Below the pieces are notes generated by a model. The model had not been told where the DNA came from. It was given only the letters and a program-made list of their open reading frames with translations, and made no database searches. A stretch of DNA of 27,306 bases from a virus, in IMG/VR virus record IMGVR_UViG_3300027996_002619, positions 1 through 27,306 of that record; one strand, given 5' to 3'. Below are positions 7,159 through 14,435 of the stretch, in pieces. Made by a program: the position numbers and the translations under genes. The first letter of the stretch is position 1. Each line of letters begins with the position of its first letter.

Positions 7159-8033
7159 TATTTATATTCCTTCTTATCACCGAATATAACCCTCTCTCTG
7201 GGCATCTTAACTTCGACAGCATTCTCCCTAATAGTGACTTTAGGGCGCTCGTCATTCTTTCCAGCGCTCAGCAGGTATCCCAGTATCTTCAAATCGATAG
7301 TGGTCTTGAACTTCCTCTCTTCTTCAGCCAGATTTGATAAAGTGTTATCTAGTGCGGGATCATTCTGAATGAACCCTTCAAATTTGTGACCATCACGGTG
7401 AATGAAAAAATTATTGATTTGGCCTGTAGTTGTAAGAAATGGAGTAAATATCTCGTTCATCTGCTGCTGATATTCAGTACTGATAACCATAGAATAAGTC
7501 GCTACAACATATGTCGGGATTGGCATAGTGATAGTTTCGTAAACCACCTTCTTGTTATTGAGTGGGAAATTCTGCTGCTTGAATCTTCTCTGTGACGTAG
7601 CGTTTGCGAAGTTGGATGTCTTATCTTGCTGGATTCTCCTAGAAACTTCGATGGCGCCCCCTCTAGGATCGTTGTATTGCGGTAGGTGGGCCCATGCGAC
7701 ACCCTTCATCGCAGGATCTTTTATAAGCGAAGTCCTTTCAATTGATATTACTGGAAAAGTGAAGATGTTATTAGAATTTCTAAGGTCTTTATCGTTTTTT
7801 GTCTGATATGCTCGTTCTGGCATTGACCAGATTATTGGCACTTTTTTCCATCCCTCGTTAGTTGTGCAGTATAGATCCATTTCTTCGTTCACCCAGTCGT
7901 AAAGAGCCAAATCTATGGTCTCTACAGTTGATGGCATCAGCGAGATGTCCTTCAGCGGAACTGGCTTGTCATCTAGTATTTCTTCTTTGAAATAGGGACG
8001 AAAACCTTGGAACTTTTCTTTTTCGCTGCTCAT
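7158..8033 (-). CDS. 15: T4 gp15-like tail terminator / sheath stabiliser
   Basis: The 291-residue protein resembles T4 gp15 in layout. After an N-terminal segment comes WKKVPIIWSMPERAY, parallel to the gp15 FIRVPITYASKEHF block. Next come FPVISIERTSLIKDP and a basic loop. VYETITMPIPTYVVATYSM and STEYQQQMNEIFTPFL match the gp15 pattern of a beta strand, then a helix with an invariant-looking EI..PF. A final beta domain follows (RKFKTTIDLKILGYLL). gp15 caps the tail tube and sheath and joins the neck. It lies between gp13- and gp14-like genes, whereas T4 has the order 13-14-15. It starts 3 nt after the upstream stop, with AAGGAT as ribosome binding site. Confidence 0.6.
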   Translation of the reverse strand: MSSEKEKFQGFRPYFKEEILDDKPVPLKDISLMPSTVETIDLALYDWVNEEMDLYCTTNEGWKKVPIIWSMPERAYQTKNDKDLRNSNNIFTFPVISIERTSLIKDPAMKGVAWAHLPQYNDPRGGAIEVSRRIQQDKTSNFANATSQRRFKQQNFPLNNKKVVYETITMPIPTYVVATYSMVISTEYQQQMNEIFTPFLTTTGQINNFFIHRDGHKFEGFIQNDPALDNTLSNLAEEERKFKTTIDLKILGYLLSAGKNDERPKVTIRENAVEVKMPRERVIFGDKKEYK

Positions 8034-8036
8034 AGT

Positions 8037-9305
8037 TTATCCTTGATAAATAAGTTTTGGAATAGTTTTAAATATCTTCCCAACGGACTCAACCTTATCT
8101 GCATCACTCTTGGCCACCTCTACATAAGTTAACTGGTCCATAATCTCTTTCAATTCTGTTCTCAGCTTATCCTGCTCATCTTTTGCCTGAGATAGTAAAT
8201 CAGAGGCATTAAGAGTTACAGATTCCCCTGGAATGGGAATAGTCTGAAACTTTCCCCTAATCTGACCAAGAGTTTCCTTGGACAAAGCGAGTGCGAATCT
8301 TCGAATCCACTGCTTTCCAATGGCGTTAATATTCTCATACGGCAGATTATCAAAAGGGATAGTATTTAAGTTGTTTATTCCATCAGTCCCAGATTTGTAG
8401 TTGCTGGGCTCATCCCAACTATTTGGAATGACGGAAAATTCAACCCACATATATAAATAAGTACTCAGCAACTGAGGTACGGGGTATATTCTTAGCTTAT
8501 TATCTCTCAGTTCATAAGAATAGTGAGATAACCTTGTCCACAGATTATCCTCGAAAGCCATAGCTTGGAGCTTGTTTTGCCAAGTCGGGATCAGTTCAAA
8601 TGAGGAATCATCAGTAAACTGCCCATAGTAGTTCATATTGCCAACCACGTTTAGTCCTCCGAAATACCCAAAGAATCTCCACATGGCGTGAGGCGTCTTA
8701 TAGTAAACCTTCTTTACGATAACTCTTTTATCCCCCACAATGCCGGCATACGGTACCGGATCTCCGGTTGCTCCCACTCCGGTCGCGGCGGAAGATGATA
8801 TTATGGCTTGCAAGTCATAGTCTTGCCTATCCTGCTCCAGTTTAAAAGAAGCGGAGTAAATAGGGATAGTTCCACCAACATTTGCTTCAAAAGATATTCC
8901 ATCGCCGACGCGGCGTGCATACTCGAACATAACGCGTGGATACTTTAAATTTACATTTTCGGGCCCAGTTAGAGATTCGCCATTGTGATCAAATGTTCCA
9001 GTTGCCTGACCAAGGACATCAGAAAGGATGTTTTTTGTTTGGTGAAGATTGACCAAGTAACTATACTCAAGAACCGCGTCTTCGTAATTCGCATAGACAT
9101 TAGCAGATTTAAGCTCGATATCGAGAACATCTCCTCCCAGCTTCTTATAGGTATAAGCCACCTGGGTTGCGGCGCCAGATAGAAAACCGGGGGAGCTATT
9201 ATACATGCCGTAAGGCACTGCGACAGAGACATCATCCACATTGCCAGTCGGTGGTAAGATAGCCTTGCTCATCTGACTTGCCGGTGTTAAAGTTGGTAAT
9301 GCCAT
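8037..9305 (-). CDS. 13: T4 gp13-like neck protein
   Basis: The 422-residue protein carries the gp13 pattern. Near the N-terminus is DIELKSANVYANYEDAVLEY, a helix like the gp13 segment with acidic and aromatic residues. The middle has KRVIVKKVYY, and then HYSYELRDNKLRIYPVPQ, parallel to the gp13 'NRLyid' strand. The strongest block is near residues 335-385: FALALSKETLGQIRGKF, then IPIPGESVTLNASDLLSQA, closely following gp13 'atALfKrqwGqNLsKFqgvqLPGGvtlNG..i...A'. It is longer than T4 gp13 (309 aa), mostly through inserts in the first 200 residues. The role would be completion of the portal-neck interface. AGGAGG at 9315-9320 precedes the ATG. It begins just after the capsid-gene terminator, so it needs read-through or a promoter of its own, which I could not identify. 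Confidence 0.6.
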   Translation of the reverse strand: MALPTLTPASQMSKAILPPTGNVDDVSVAVPYGMYNSSPGFLSGAATQVAYTYKKLGGDVLDIELKSANVYANYEDAVLEYSYLVNLHQTKNILSDVLGQATGTFDHNGESLTGPENVNLKYPRVMFEYARRVGDGISFEANVGGTIPIYSASFKLEQDRQDYDLQAIISSSAATGVGATGDPVPYAGIVGDKRVIVKKVYYKTPHAMWRFFGYFGGLNVVGNMNYYGQFTDDSSFELIPTWQNKLQAMAFEDNLWTRLSHYSYELRDNKLRIYPVPQLLSTYLYMWVEFSVIPNSWDEPSNYKSGTDGINNLNTIPFDNLPYENINAIGKQWIRRFALALSKETLGQIRGKFQTIPIPGESVTLNASDLLSQAKDEQDKLRTELKEIMDQLTYVEVAKSDADKVESVGKIFKTIPKLIYQG

Positions 9306-9348
9306 GTTCGGGGGCCTCCTAGACTAAGTAGTTTCCACATAAACAAAA

Positions 9349-9371
9349 CCCCCCCACAAAAAGTGGGAGGG
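9349..9371 (-). terminator. Rho-independent terminator after the major capsid gene
   Basis: In the gene direction CCCTCCCAC, a TTTTT loop and GTGGGGGGG form a 9-bp stem with one mismatch, followed by TTTTGTTTATG. It starts 34 bases after the capsid stop (9405). It probably lets capsid mRNA accumulate above that of the neck genes. Confidence 0.75.
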
Positions 9372-9404
9372 CATTAAATTCTCTTATTTTCAGCTATTTA
9401 GCTA

Positions 9405-11111
9405 TTATGCGAGATCTTGAACAATGACAAGTCCATACATATCAGGACGAACCATCTTCTTAGCGTAACGAGTCATGACGCCTTTGCGCGGCACGAAATC
9501 CTCGGTACCAAAGATGGTAGGAGTCATTTGGAGAGGCACATAAGGAGCGTAAACGTATCCACTTTCGAGGAACGAAGAACCCTTGCGACCAGCGAGAACA
9601 ACGTTTCTCGGGAAGTAAGGATCGACATACACGTCAAACTTCTTGCTCAAAGAGCCAACTCTAACTGCTCCAACTTGCCCACGATCATCATCGTGAGTGA
9701 CAGAGCCGCGGAATCCAGCAGTGAATTCGAGGAGGTTTGCAACTTCAGGTGAAACAACGATGAAGTTAGCGCCACCACGAAGAGTCTTTCTGTGGATCTG
9801 TGCGGAGACGTCGTTAATAGTTTCAACGAGGGTCTCGTACCATTCGCTAACGTTGCCGGTGAAGTCTGGGAAACCGTTAGTTATGGAATCCAAGGCGGCG
9901 CCGGTTTGGCGATTCACGAATTTTCCAGGAAACCTGGACCAGTGGAGGGTTTCAGCAGTAGCACCCTTGATGAGGTCTTCCAAGATTTCTTGGTCGATTT
10001 CAAGAGCGATGTGCTCAGACAGAATACTGGTCAACTCAACCTCTGCATCGAGATTGTGATAAGCATTCAGATCTTGTGCCAGTTCAGGCGTCCACTTAGC
10101 TTTGAGCTTCTTGGTCTTCGCAGTGACAGCCACGGAATCGACCTTGATGTCGATTTCTGGGATGCGCTCTTCGTTCTCAAGGCCCCAAATGTCGATACCT
10201 TCAACTGAACCAATAGCACCGGCTGCCTGGAAGGCGTCATCGATTACGAAAGAGGCGGAATTTGCGGACTCTATGGAAGTTACAGAGTTTGCAATTTCTC
10301 CTGCGCCCAGTCCGGTCGAACAAACAAGGACAAGATCGCCGGCGGTAAGGCCAGCAGCGACATCATTTGCGTTGACATCTCGCGTTAGTCGACGTACTTG
10401 GTCAGGATTCATGGTACCATCAAGATTAAGAGTGATTGTTACATAATCTTTGATGTTTAACTGGCCGTCCGTCAGGTCTGACAAGGTAACGGGTGCGATA
10501 GCTACTGCGGCGCCTACCAAATCGGGATCAAAACGACAAATGCGATCGACATCGTCACCTGCAGTTGGATCACCGACAACACCAGAAAGAACTGCTGTAA
10601 TAGAAAGGCCACCTACGGTACCAGTCGGACTTGTGTATCCGTTGTTCAGGGCGTAAAAGCTCTGCTCTGCTTCGTTTCCAGCGAGCGAAACGCCGCCAGT
10701 GATTTGCGAAGCAACTTGTCCACCACCGTATACCGAAGTATTCCTCGCTGTGTCGAGGCGATTATTATGATAAGTGAAGTCAAGGAAGAAAATGAGTCCC
10801 GATGGGAGGCTCATAGGTTGAACCGAAACGAGGTCGTTTGCGATCAATCCACCGAATACTCGGCGGACAATTGGGAAAGCCACAGAAGCGAAGCCTTCGA
10901 CGTCACCGCCGCCGGCGCCAGCCATTGTGGATGCTTCACGAAGAAGCTCTTTGGCTTGGTTTTCAAGCAACGAAGCCATTCCGTGCTTGGCACGCTCATT
11001 TGAAATCCCTTCAAGAAGACCAGTCTTTTCCCACTTGGAGAGAAGAGCGGCACCTTCTTTAGAAAGATCGCGTCGAACGATACCTTCAGTTAATTTATTT
11101 AAAATAGACAT
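9405..11111 (-). CDS. 23: Major capsid protein, T4 gp23-like
   Basis: The 568-residue protein has the gp23-type layout. An N-terminal helical pro-region is followed by AFPIVRRVFGGLIANDLVSVQPM and SGLIFFLDFTYHN, the strand pair that marks T4-type capsid proteins. A large beta-rich insert spans ~125-320. The HK97-fold core contains KLKAKWTPELAQDLNAYHNL and EHIALEIDQEILEDL. RGGANFIVVSPEVANLL, VYVDPYFPRNVVLAGRKG and YAPYVPLQMTPTIF follow, and the C-terminal strand is RYAKKMVRPDMYGLV. A candidate prohead-protease site, L57-R58-E59/A60, fits the T4 rule (I/L)xE/(A/G) and lies close to where T4 gp23 is cut (residue 65). AGGAGA precedes the ATG. It follows the scaffold gene and ends in a strong terminator, as expected for the most abundant virion protein. 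Confidence 0.92.
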   Translation of the reverse strand: MSILNKLTEGIVRRDLSKEGAALLSKWEKTGLLEGISNERAKHGMASLLENQAKELLREASTMAGAGGGDVEGFASVAFPIVRRVFGGLIANDLVSVQPMSLPSGLIFFLDFTYHNNRLDTARNTSVYGGGQVASQITGGVSLAGNEAEQSFYALNNGYTSPTGTVGGLSITAVLSGVVGDPTAGDDVDRICRFDPDLVGAAVAIAPVTLSDLTDGQLNIKDYVTITLNLDGTMNPDQVRRLTRDVNANDVAAGLTAGDLVLVCSTGLGAGEIANSVTSIESANSASFVIDDAFQAAGAIGSVEGIDIWGLENEERIPEIDIKVDSVAVTAKTKKLKAKWTPELAQDLNAYHNLDAEVELTSILSEHIALEIDQEILEDLIKGATAETLHWSRFPGKFVNRQTGAALDSITNGFPDFTGNVSEWYETLVETINDVSAQIHRKTLRGGANFIVVSPEVANLLEFTAGFRGSVTHDDDRGQVGAVRVGSLSKKFDVYVDPYFPRNVVLAGRKGSSFLESGYVYAPYVPLQMTPTIFGTEDFVPRKGVMTRYAKKMVRPDMYGLVIVQDLA

Positions 11112-11136
11112 TTTTTATTATCTCCTAATTTGTTAT

Positions 11137-12117
11137 CTAATTTTTAATACCTGCTAGAATTTTCATCCTTTCCATTACTGGAGTTTCTGTATTTCTAGCT
11201 GGTGCTCTTCTAGGTAAAGTGGCAGAAGGTCGTTCAATAGTCTCGCGGAGTGATTGTGGTCGCGCTTTACCTGATACACTACCCACTGCGCATTCTAGAG
11301 TCTCGAAAATAACCTTTGCTTCCTCAATAGAAATAGCAGTAGACAAAGCTTCGACAATTTTATGTTTTTGTCGCTCATTCAAGGAGTCGTTTGTCAAAAT
11401 GCGATTTGTATAGAGTAATCTTGCGTTTGATAAATTTACTTTATCAAAATTCTCTTTTAAAGCCTTAAAAGCTTCAATAATCTTTGTGTTTTTATTTTTT
11501 AAAGTTTGTTTTTCTTCAGAAAGTCTCTCTACAGCGTCTTTCAACGCGGCGGCCTTCTCTTGCGCCTCGGTAGACGAGAGGCGCGCTAGTTCCAACTCTT
11601 CGTTGTGCGCCATAATACTTTCTGGGGTGCCGGCCCAGCCTGATTTGCGTGGATCGATATCAACCACTAATTCTTCCAAGATGTCACTCAGGGCCGATAA
11701 ATCCATATCTTCTTCTAGAGCCACGTCAACAGAAACTGCCTCGACGTCCTCTTCCGGAGAGGGCAGCGTAGTAGCCTCTTCTTCGGCAGCGGCATGCTGG
11801 TATTCGTTCCCGATCAGTTCCTGATCCTTCTCTGCCAAAGTCTCTGCCATCTCTTTTAACTCTTCAAAGTCAAGAGTAATGACTTCCTCGACATTCTCTT
11901 CCGGTGGGGCGCCAGCCAATTTAATGTCCGGCGTTTCGGCCTCGGTGTCGGTGTCCATGGCAGCGTCGGAGAAATCATCCTCCTGCTCCAAAAGGCTCTC
12001 AACCGCCTCTTTGATATCATTTGAATATTTATTCAATATTGCCGTTTCCGCGTTTTTTACAGCAGCCTCTTTTAATGCTGATGCGTCTATTATAGCTTGT
12101 TCCAAAAGTGAAGACAT
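11137..12117 (-). CDS. 22: Prohead core scaffolding protein, T4 gp22-like
   Basis: The 326-residue protein is acidic in its first half (DDFSDAAMDTDTEAETPDI, EEDMDLSALSDIL). It then forms a long coiled coil from ~180 (AQEKAAALKDAVERLSEEKQ) ending in NLSNARLLYTNRILTN, SLNERQKHKIVEAL and SIEEAKVIFETLE, the C-terminal pattern of gp22-type scaffolds. Several (I/L)xE(A/G) tetrapeptides occur: LKEA (15-18), IKEA (35-38) and IIEA, IVEA, IEEA later. This fits a core that the prohead protease degrades during maturation. It lies directly before the capsid gene, as gene 22 precedes 23 in T4. AAGGAG lies before the ATG, and the shared regulatory element is at 12148-12156. Confidence 0.85.
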   Translation of the reverse strand: MSSLLEQAIIDASALKEAAVKNAETAILNKYSNDIKEAVESLLEQEDDFSDAAMDTDTEAETPDIKLAGAPPEENVEEVITLDFEELKEMAETLAEKDQELIGNEYQHAAAEEEATTLPSPEEDVEAVSVDVALEEDMDLSALSDILEELVVDIDPRKSGWAGTPESIMAHNEELELARLSSTEAQEKAAALKDAVERLSEEKQTLKNKNTKIIEAFKALKENFDKVNLSNARLLYTNRILTNDSLNERQKHKIVEALSTAISIEEAKVIFETLECAVGSVSGKARPQSLRETIERPSATLPRRAPARNTETPVMERMKILAGIKN

Positions 12118-12147
12118 CTGTGAACTCCTTAAAAAATTACCTCAAAG

Positions 12148-12156
12148 ATAAATAGT
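12148..12156. promoter_or_regulatory. Shared late-promoter-like element (scaffold gene copy)
   Basis: The plus strand reads ATAAATAGT; in the gene direction this is ACTATTTAT followed by C. It lies 31 nt before the scaffold ATG in the 104-bp gap 12118-12221. The rest of the gap is A/T-rich, with a weak AAAAG/CTTTT pairing but no convincing terminator. It is one of four copies in this window; strand of action is unresolved. Confidence 0.45.
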
Positions 12157-12221
12157 CTTATAAAACTTAAAAAGACCTTTTTATAAAGAGTTTGTTTTAC
12201 AAAAATAAAATATATTTTTCT

Positions 12222-12614
12222 CTAATCAGTCAATCCAGACCCAGTCAGAGGAAACATTTCCTTTGGCAGGATACCTGTCAAGTCTGCGACTAACTCGTAA
12301 GAACCATCGGTGCCGGGGGTTTCGAGGGATATGAATATTTGTTTACATTTTTGATTGAATGTTACGTTATCACCTTTATTCGAAAGAGTGAAATAGTGGT
12401 GGCCGCCGATTACATTTCCGGAACCAGTGGAGTTAAAGTGGACTCTAAGGCCAATAGTCCCAGAAGTATTGGAAACTAAGATGTTCTTTGTTACATTCGG
12501 AAATTCAATCATAACCTCATTGTCCGAAACGATTCCGCCTGTCAAGTAAGGGGTCCCACCCACCTGGTAAGATCCCACATTTTGCAATCCGGCCCTATAT
12601 TGATATATGCTCAT
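12222..12614 (-). CDS. Small beta-rich virion protein, unidentified
   Basis: The 130-residue protein is beta-rich with a Gly/Thr/Ser bias: YRAGLQNVGSYQVGGTPYLT, FPNVTKNILVSNTSG, LRVHFNSTG, HHYFTLSNKG, CKQIFISLETPG. It ends in KEMFPLTGSGLTD. No signal peptide or membrane segment. I do not recognise a named family, but size, composition and position just before scaffold and capsid genes suggest a head decoration or fibre-tip protein; this is inference. It has its own ribosome binding site (GGGAG) and a copy of the shared promoter-like element 34 nt upstream, so it may start a transcription unit. Confidence 0.6.
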   Translation of the reverse strand: MSIYQYRAGLQNVGSYQVGGTPYLTGGIVSDNEVMIEFPNVTKNILVSNTSGTIGLRVHFNSTGSGNVIGGHHYFTLSNKGDNVTFNQKCKQIFISLETPGTDGSYELVADLTGILPKEMFPLTGSGLTD

Positions 12615-12646
12615 TTATACAAGCTCCCGTTATTTCTCTTATATAA

Positions 12647-12656
12647 TATAAATAGT
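12647..12656. promoter_or_regulatory. Shared late-promoter-like element (130-aa virion gene copy)
   Basis: The plus strand reads TATAAATAGT; gene direction ACTATTTATA. It lies in the 53-bp A/T-rich gap between the bS21-like gene and the 130-aa virion gene, 33-34 nt before the latter's ATG. Confidence 0.45.
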
Positions 12657-12667
12657 TTTTAAAATTT

Positions 12668-12946
12668 CTATCTTCTTCTTTTTCTCTCTTTTGGAAGTTT
12701 AGGTAGATCATCATTGAATTCCATCGACTTCTGATATTCATCCCTCAACTTATCGAGAACCTTTTTTCTTCTTTTCCTGGCTTTTCTCTTTTTTGTAGAG
12801 TCCTTTTCGAATATCAAAGTCTCCCTGTAGTCATCCAGTATTCTGAATTTCTTTATTTTCTTCATAAACCTGCGAATCATTCGCAAATCATTATCGTGCT
12901 TGCCCCTTGGTCTTTCCGTTAGGTTAGAAGGCTTAGATTTAGACAT
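12668..12946 (-). CDS. Ribosomal protein bS21-like protein
   Basis: The 92-residue, very basic protein has a block at residues 20-63 that follows the bS21 pattern. A helix comes first (DLRMIRRFMKKIKKFRIL, compare bS21 'ALRRFKRSCEKAGVL'). Next is a short YRETLIFEKDSTKKR, compare 'RRREFYEKPTTERKR', and then an Arg/Lys-rich helix (KARKRRKKVLDKLRDE). The N-terminal ~18 and C-terminal ~20 residues are extra. bS21 sits at the 30S platform near the anti-Shine-Dalgarno, and phage-encoded bS21 homologues are known from aquatic phages. If it is incorporated into host ribosomes it could bias initiation towards phage messages; that is inference. An alternative is a small basic DNA- or scaffold-binding protein. 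GGAG precedes the ATG. Confidence 0.6.
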   Translation of the reverse strand: MSKSKPSNLTERPRGKHDNDLRMIRRFMKKIKKFRILDDYRETLIFEKDSTKKRKARKRRKKVLDKLRDEYQKSMEFNDDLPKLPKERKRRR

Positions 12947-12957
12947 TTTTACTCCAA

Positions 12958-13515
12958 TTATCTCGTATCTTCTATATTGAGAATTGCTTCTTCTGTTGAG
13001 GATGTGTTAACACTCTCTTTTAAAGTTATTGAGTTATCAAAAACTTCTCTTATCTTATTAAACGCAGTTAGTGCAAAACTGTGCAAATCAGCTTGCTGCA
13101 AATAGTAAATTTCGCCAGTCATGGTCTTGATTCTTGCTGGCCACACCTGTTCTGCTTCGAACATCTTTAAATAAACCCACTCGATTTGACATCTCATATC
13201 CAGCCCAAAAGATTTGCCATCAAATTGAAAGCCTTTTTCTATAATTTCATAAGTTTTTTCATCGATTTCATAATGCTTCTCTTCTCTCACTATATCGATT
13301 GCGGGCGGAGGTGAGTATGTCGTTATGATGTTGTCTAAATCGCTTTTCTCACCCAAAGTTAGCTCTTCATCGAATGATATTTTCACGGTATCGCCAGAAA
13401 TAGTGATACCGTTTATTGGAGAACTAATATTAATAGAGCCGCCTATTTCAACATGTAGTTCTCCACTATTGACACCTTGTGGAAAATCTGTGGATAAGGA
13501 ATAAAAATAATTCAT
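12958..13515 (-). CDS. Unidentified virion-associated protein, 185 aa
   Basis: The N-terminal ~90 residues are beta-rich (GELHVEIGGSINISSP, GITISGDTVKISFDEEL) and end in a proline hinge (YSPPPAIDI). The rest is mixed: FDGKSFGLDMRCQIEW, WPARIKTMTGEIYYLQQADL, then a helix (SFALTAFNKIREVF). The second half is reminiscent of phage DUF4376-type domains, which occur next to tail fibres and are sometimes fibre-assembly related; this is a weak guess. It sits right after two fibre genes. GGAG lies 10 nt before the ATG, and the shared promoter-like element is 21-22 nt upstream. Confidence 0.6.
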   Translation of the reverse strand: MNYFYSLSTDFPQGVNSGELHVEIGGSINISSPINGITISGDTVKISFDEELTLGEKSDLDNIITTYSPPPAIDIVREEKHYEIDEKTYEIIEKGFQFDGKSFGLDMRCQIEWVYLKMFEAEQVWPARIKTMTGEIYYLQQADLHSFALTAFNKIREVFDNSITLKESVNTSSTEEAILNIEDTR

Positions 13516-13599
13516 TTAACTTTGTCTCCGAACACTATAAATAGTAGCACCTTTATGATTTTTAACGCATGTTCCACTTCTGGCTGCAGTTGGCGCCAT
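13516..13599 (-). CDS. Possible 27-aa peptide between fibre and 185-aa genes
   Basis: An ATG at 13599 opens 27 codons (MAPTAARSGTCVKNHKGA..., ending YSVRRQS), and its TAA directly abuts the ATG of the next gene, the arrangement seen throughout this operon. The peptide is basic with one Cys. Against it: no Shine-Dalgarno at the right distance (GGAGGG is ~25 nt upstream), and the shared promoter-like element lies within its last codons. It may be real or a chance reading of the gap 13516-13616. Confidence 0.35.
   Translation of the reverse strand: MAPTAARSGTCVKNHKGATIYSVRRQS
13536..13545. promoter_or_regulatory. Shared late-promoter-like element (185-aa gene copy)
   Basis: The plus strand reads TATAAATAGT; gene direction ACTATTTATA. 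It sits 21-22 nt before the ATG of the 185-aa gene and only ~7 nt before its GGAG ribosome binding site. Confidence 0.45.
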
Positions 13600-13616
13600 A
13601 TAATTAAGAAATGACA

Positions 13617-14435
13617 CTAACTAACCCTCCAAATCTCGATTCTCGCATCTTGAATTCCTGCTGTATTTCCAGTTGCGGAATATTGTATTTCAAATGTCTT
13701 AGAGGCTCCCGAAAATGTAACTTCTGCAAAGCCGCCAGCAATAACCCTATCGGTGGGGTCTTTTGGTTCCATACTGTGTTCGGCCCCAATTGTGGCGGCG
13801 TCTGTGGTGTTTTGTAATCTTGCCAAAACTGACTTTTTATTATTATCCATATCTATAACCGATGTCCAGCCAACTCTATATGTCCCCGTTAACGATGGTG
13901 TTGTCAAAGTAACTTTTGTCTGAAATGTTGCGGAAGTTGTCGTACTTCTTGCGGTTGAAATCGCTGTTTGGTAGTCTTGCCCGAAAGCCCCCCCACCAGA
14001 TCCGTTTGAGGCCGCTGTTAATCTGCCCTGGGCGTCAACAGTAATATCCGCTGAGGTGTATGATCCTGCGGCTACCGCGGTGGTAGATAAACTTGGGTTC
14101 GGATACGTCCCTGTGAGATCCCCGGCGGCTGCTGAGCCGGAAATCATAACATCTGGAAGTCCTGCGCTCTCTTCTGGAGTTGGCATGTTTGCCCACGAGT
14201 AGTCCGTATCGACGATCTTGACAAGGCCGGTCTGAGAAGAGGTCAGTGTGATCGTTAGGGAATTTCTCGGATCTCCTGAGTCTAACTGGATAGAAGAGAT
14301 AAGTTGTGAACTATCTGCGGATCCATCGAGAGAAATGATAACACCAAACTGATACCTATCGAGAGAATGATTAACAACAATCGTATCTGTCGCGGAGAAC
14401 GCTTGACTATATAATAAATTAAAACTACCTGCCAT
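13617..14435 (-). CDS. Fibre protein with phage fibre module, 272 aa
   Basis: The 272-residue protein has three parts. Residues 1-95 form a beta-rich N-terminal domain ([36 protein letters not shown]), probably the virion attachment. Residues ~100-150 carry the widespread phage fibre repeat ([20 protein letters not shown], then [20 protein letters not shown]), a Gly/Thr-rich triple-beta shaft module. The C-terminal ~120 residues ([20 protein letters not shown], then [10 protein letters not shown]) look like a jelly-roll knob. It overlaps the stop of the 1457-aa fibre gene (TAATG) and has GAAGGGAAG as ribosome binding site. Its place between head genes raises the possibility of a head fibre rather than a tail fibre. 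Confidence 0.7.
   Translation of the reverse strand: MAGSFNLLYSQAFSATDTIVVNHSLDRYQFGVIISLDGSADSSQLISSIQLDSGDPRNSLTITLTSSQTGLVKIVDTDYSWANMPTPEESAGLPDVMISGSAAAGDLTGTYPNPSLSTTAVAAGSYTSADITVDAQGRLTAASNGSGGGAFGQDYQTAISTARSTTTSATFQTKVTLTTPSLTGTYRVGWTSVIDMDNNKKSVLARLQNTTDAATIGAEHSMEPKDPTDRVIAGGFAEVTFSGASKTFEIQYSATGNTAGIQDARIEIWRVS

Noticed and set aside
9417-11062. Several plus-strand open frames of 70-138 codons across the capsid gene
   Set aside because: They are antisense to an unmistakable gp23-like capsid gene, lack ribosome binding sites, and encode low-complexity Ser/Arg-rich products.
12118-12221. Terminator in the gap between the 130-aa virion gene and scaffold
   Set aside because: Only a weak AAAAG/CTTTT pairing is seen, with no GC-rich stem.
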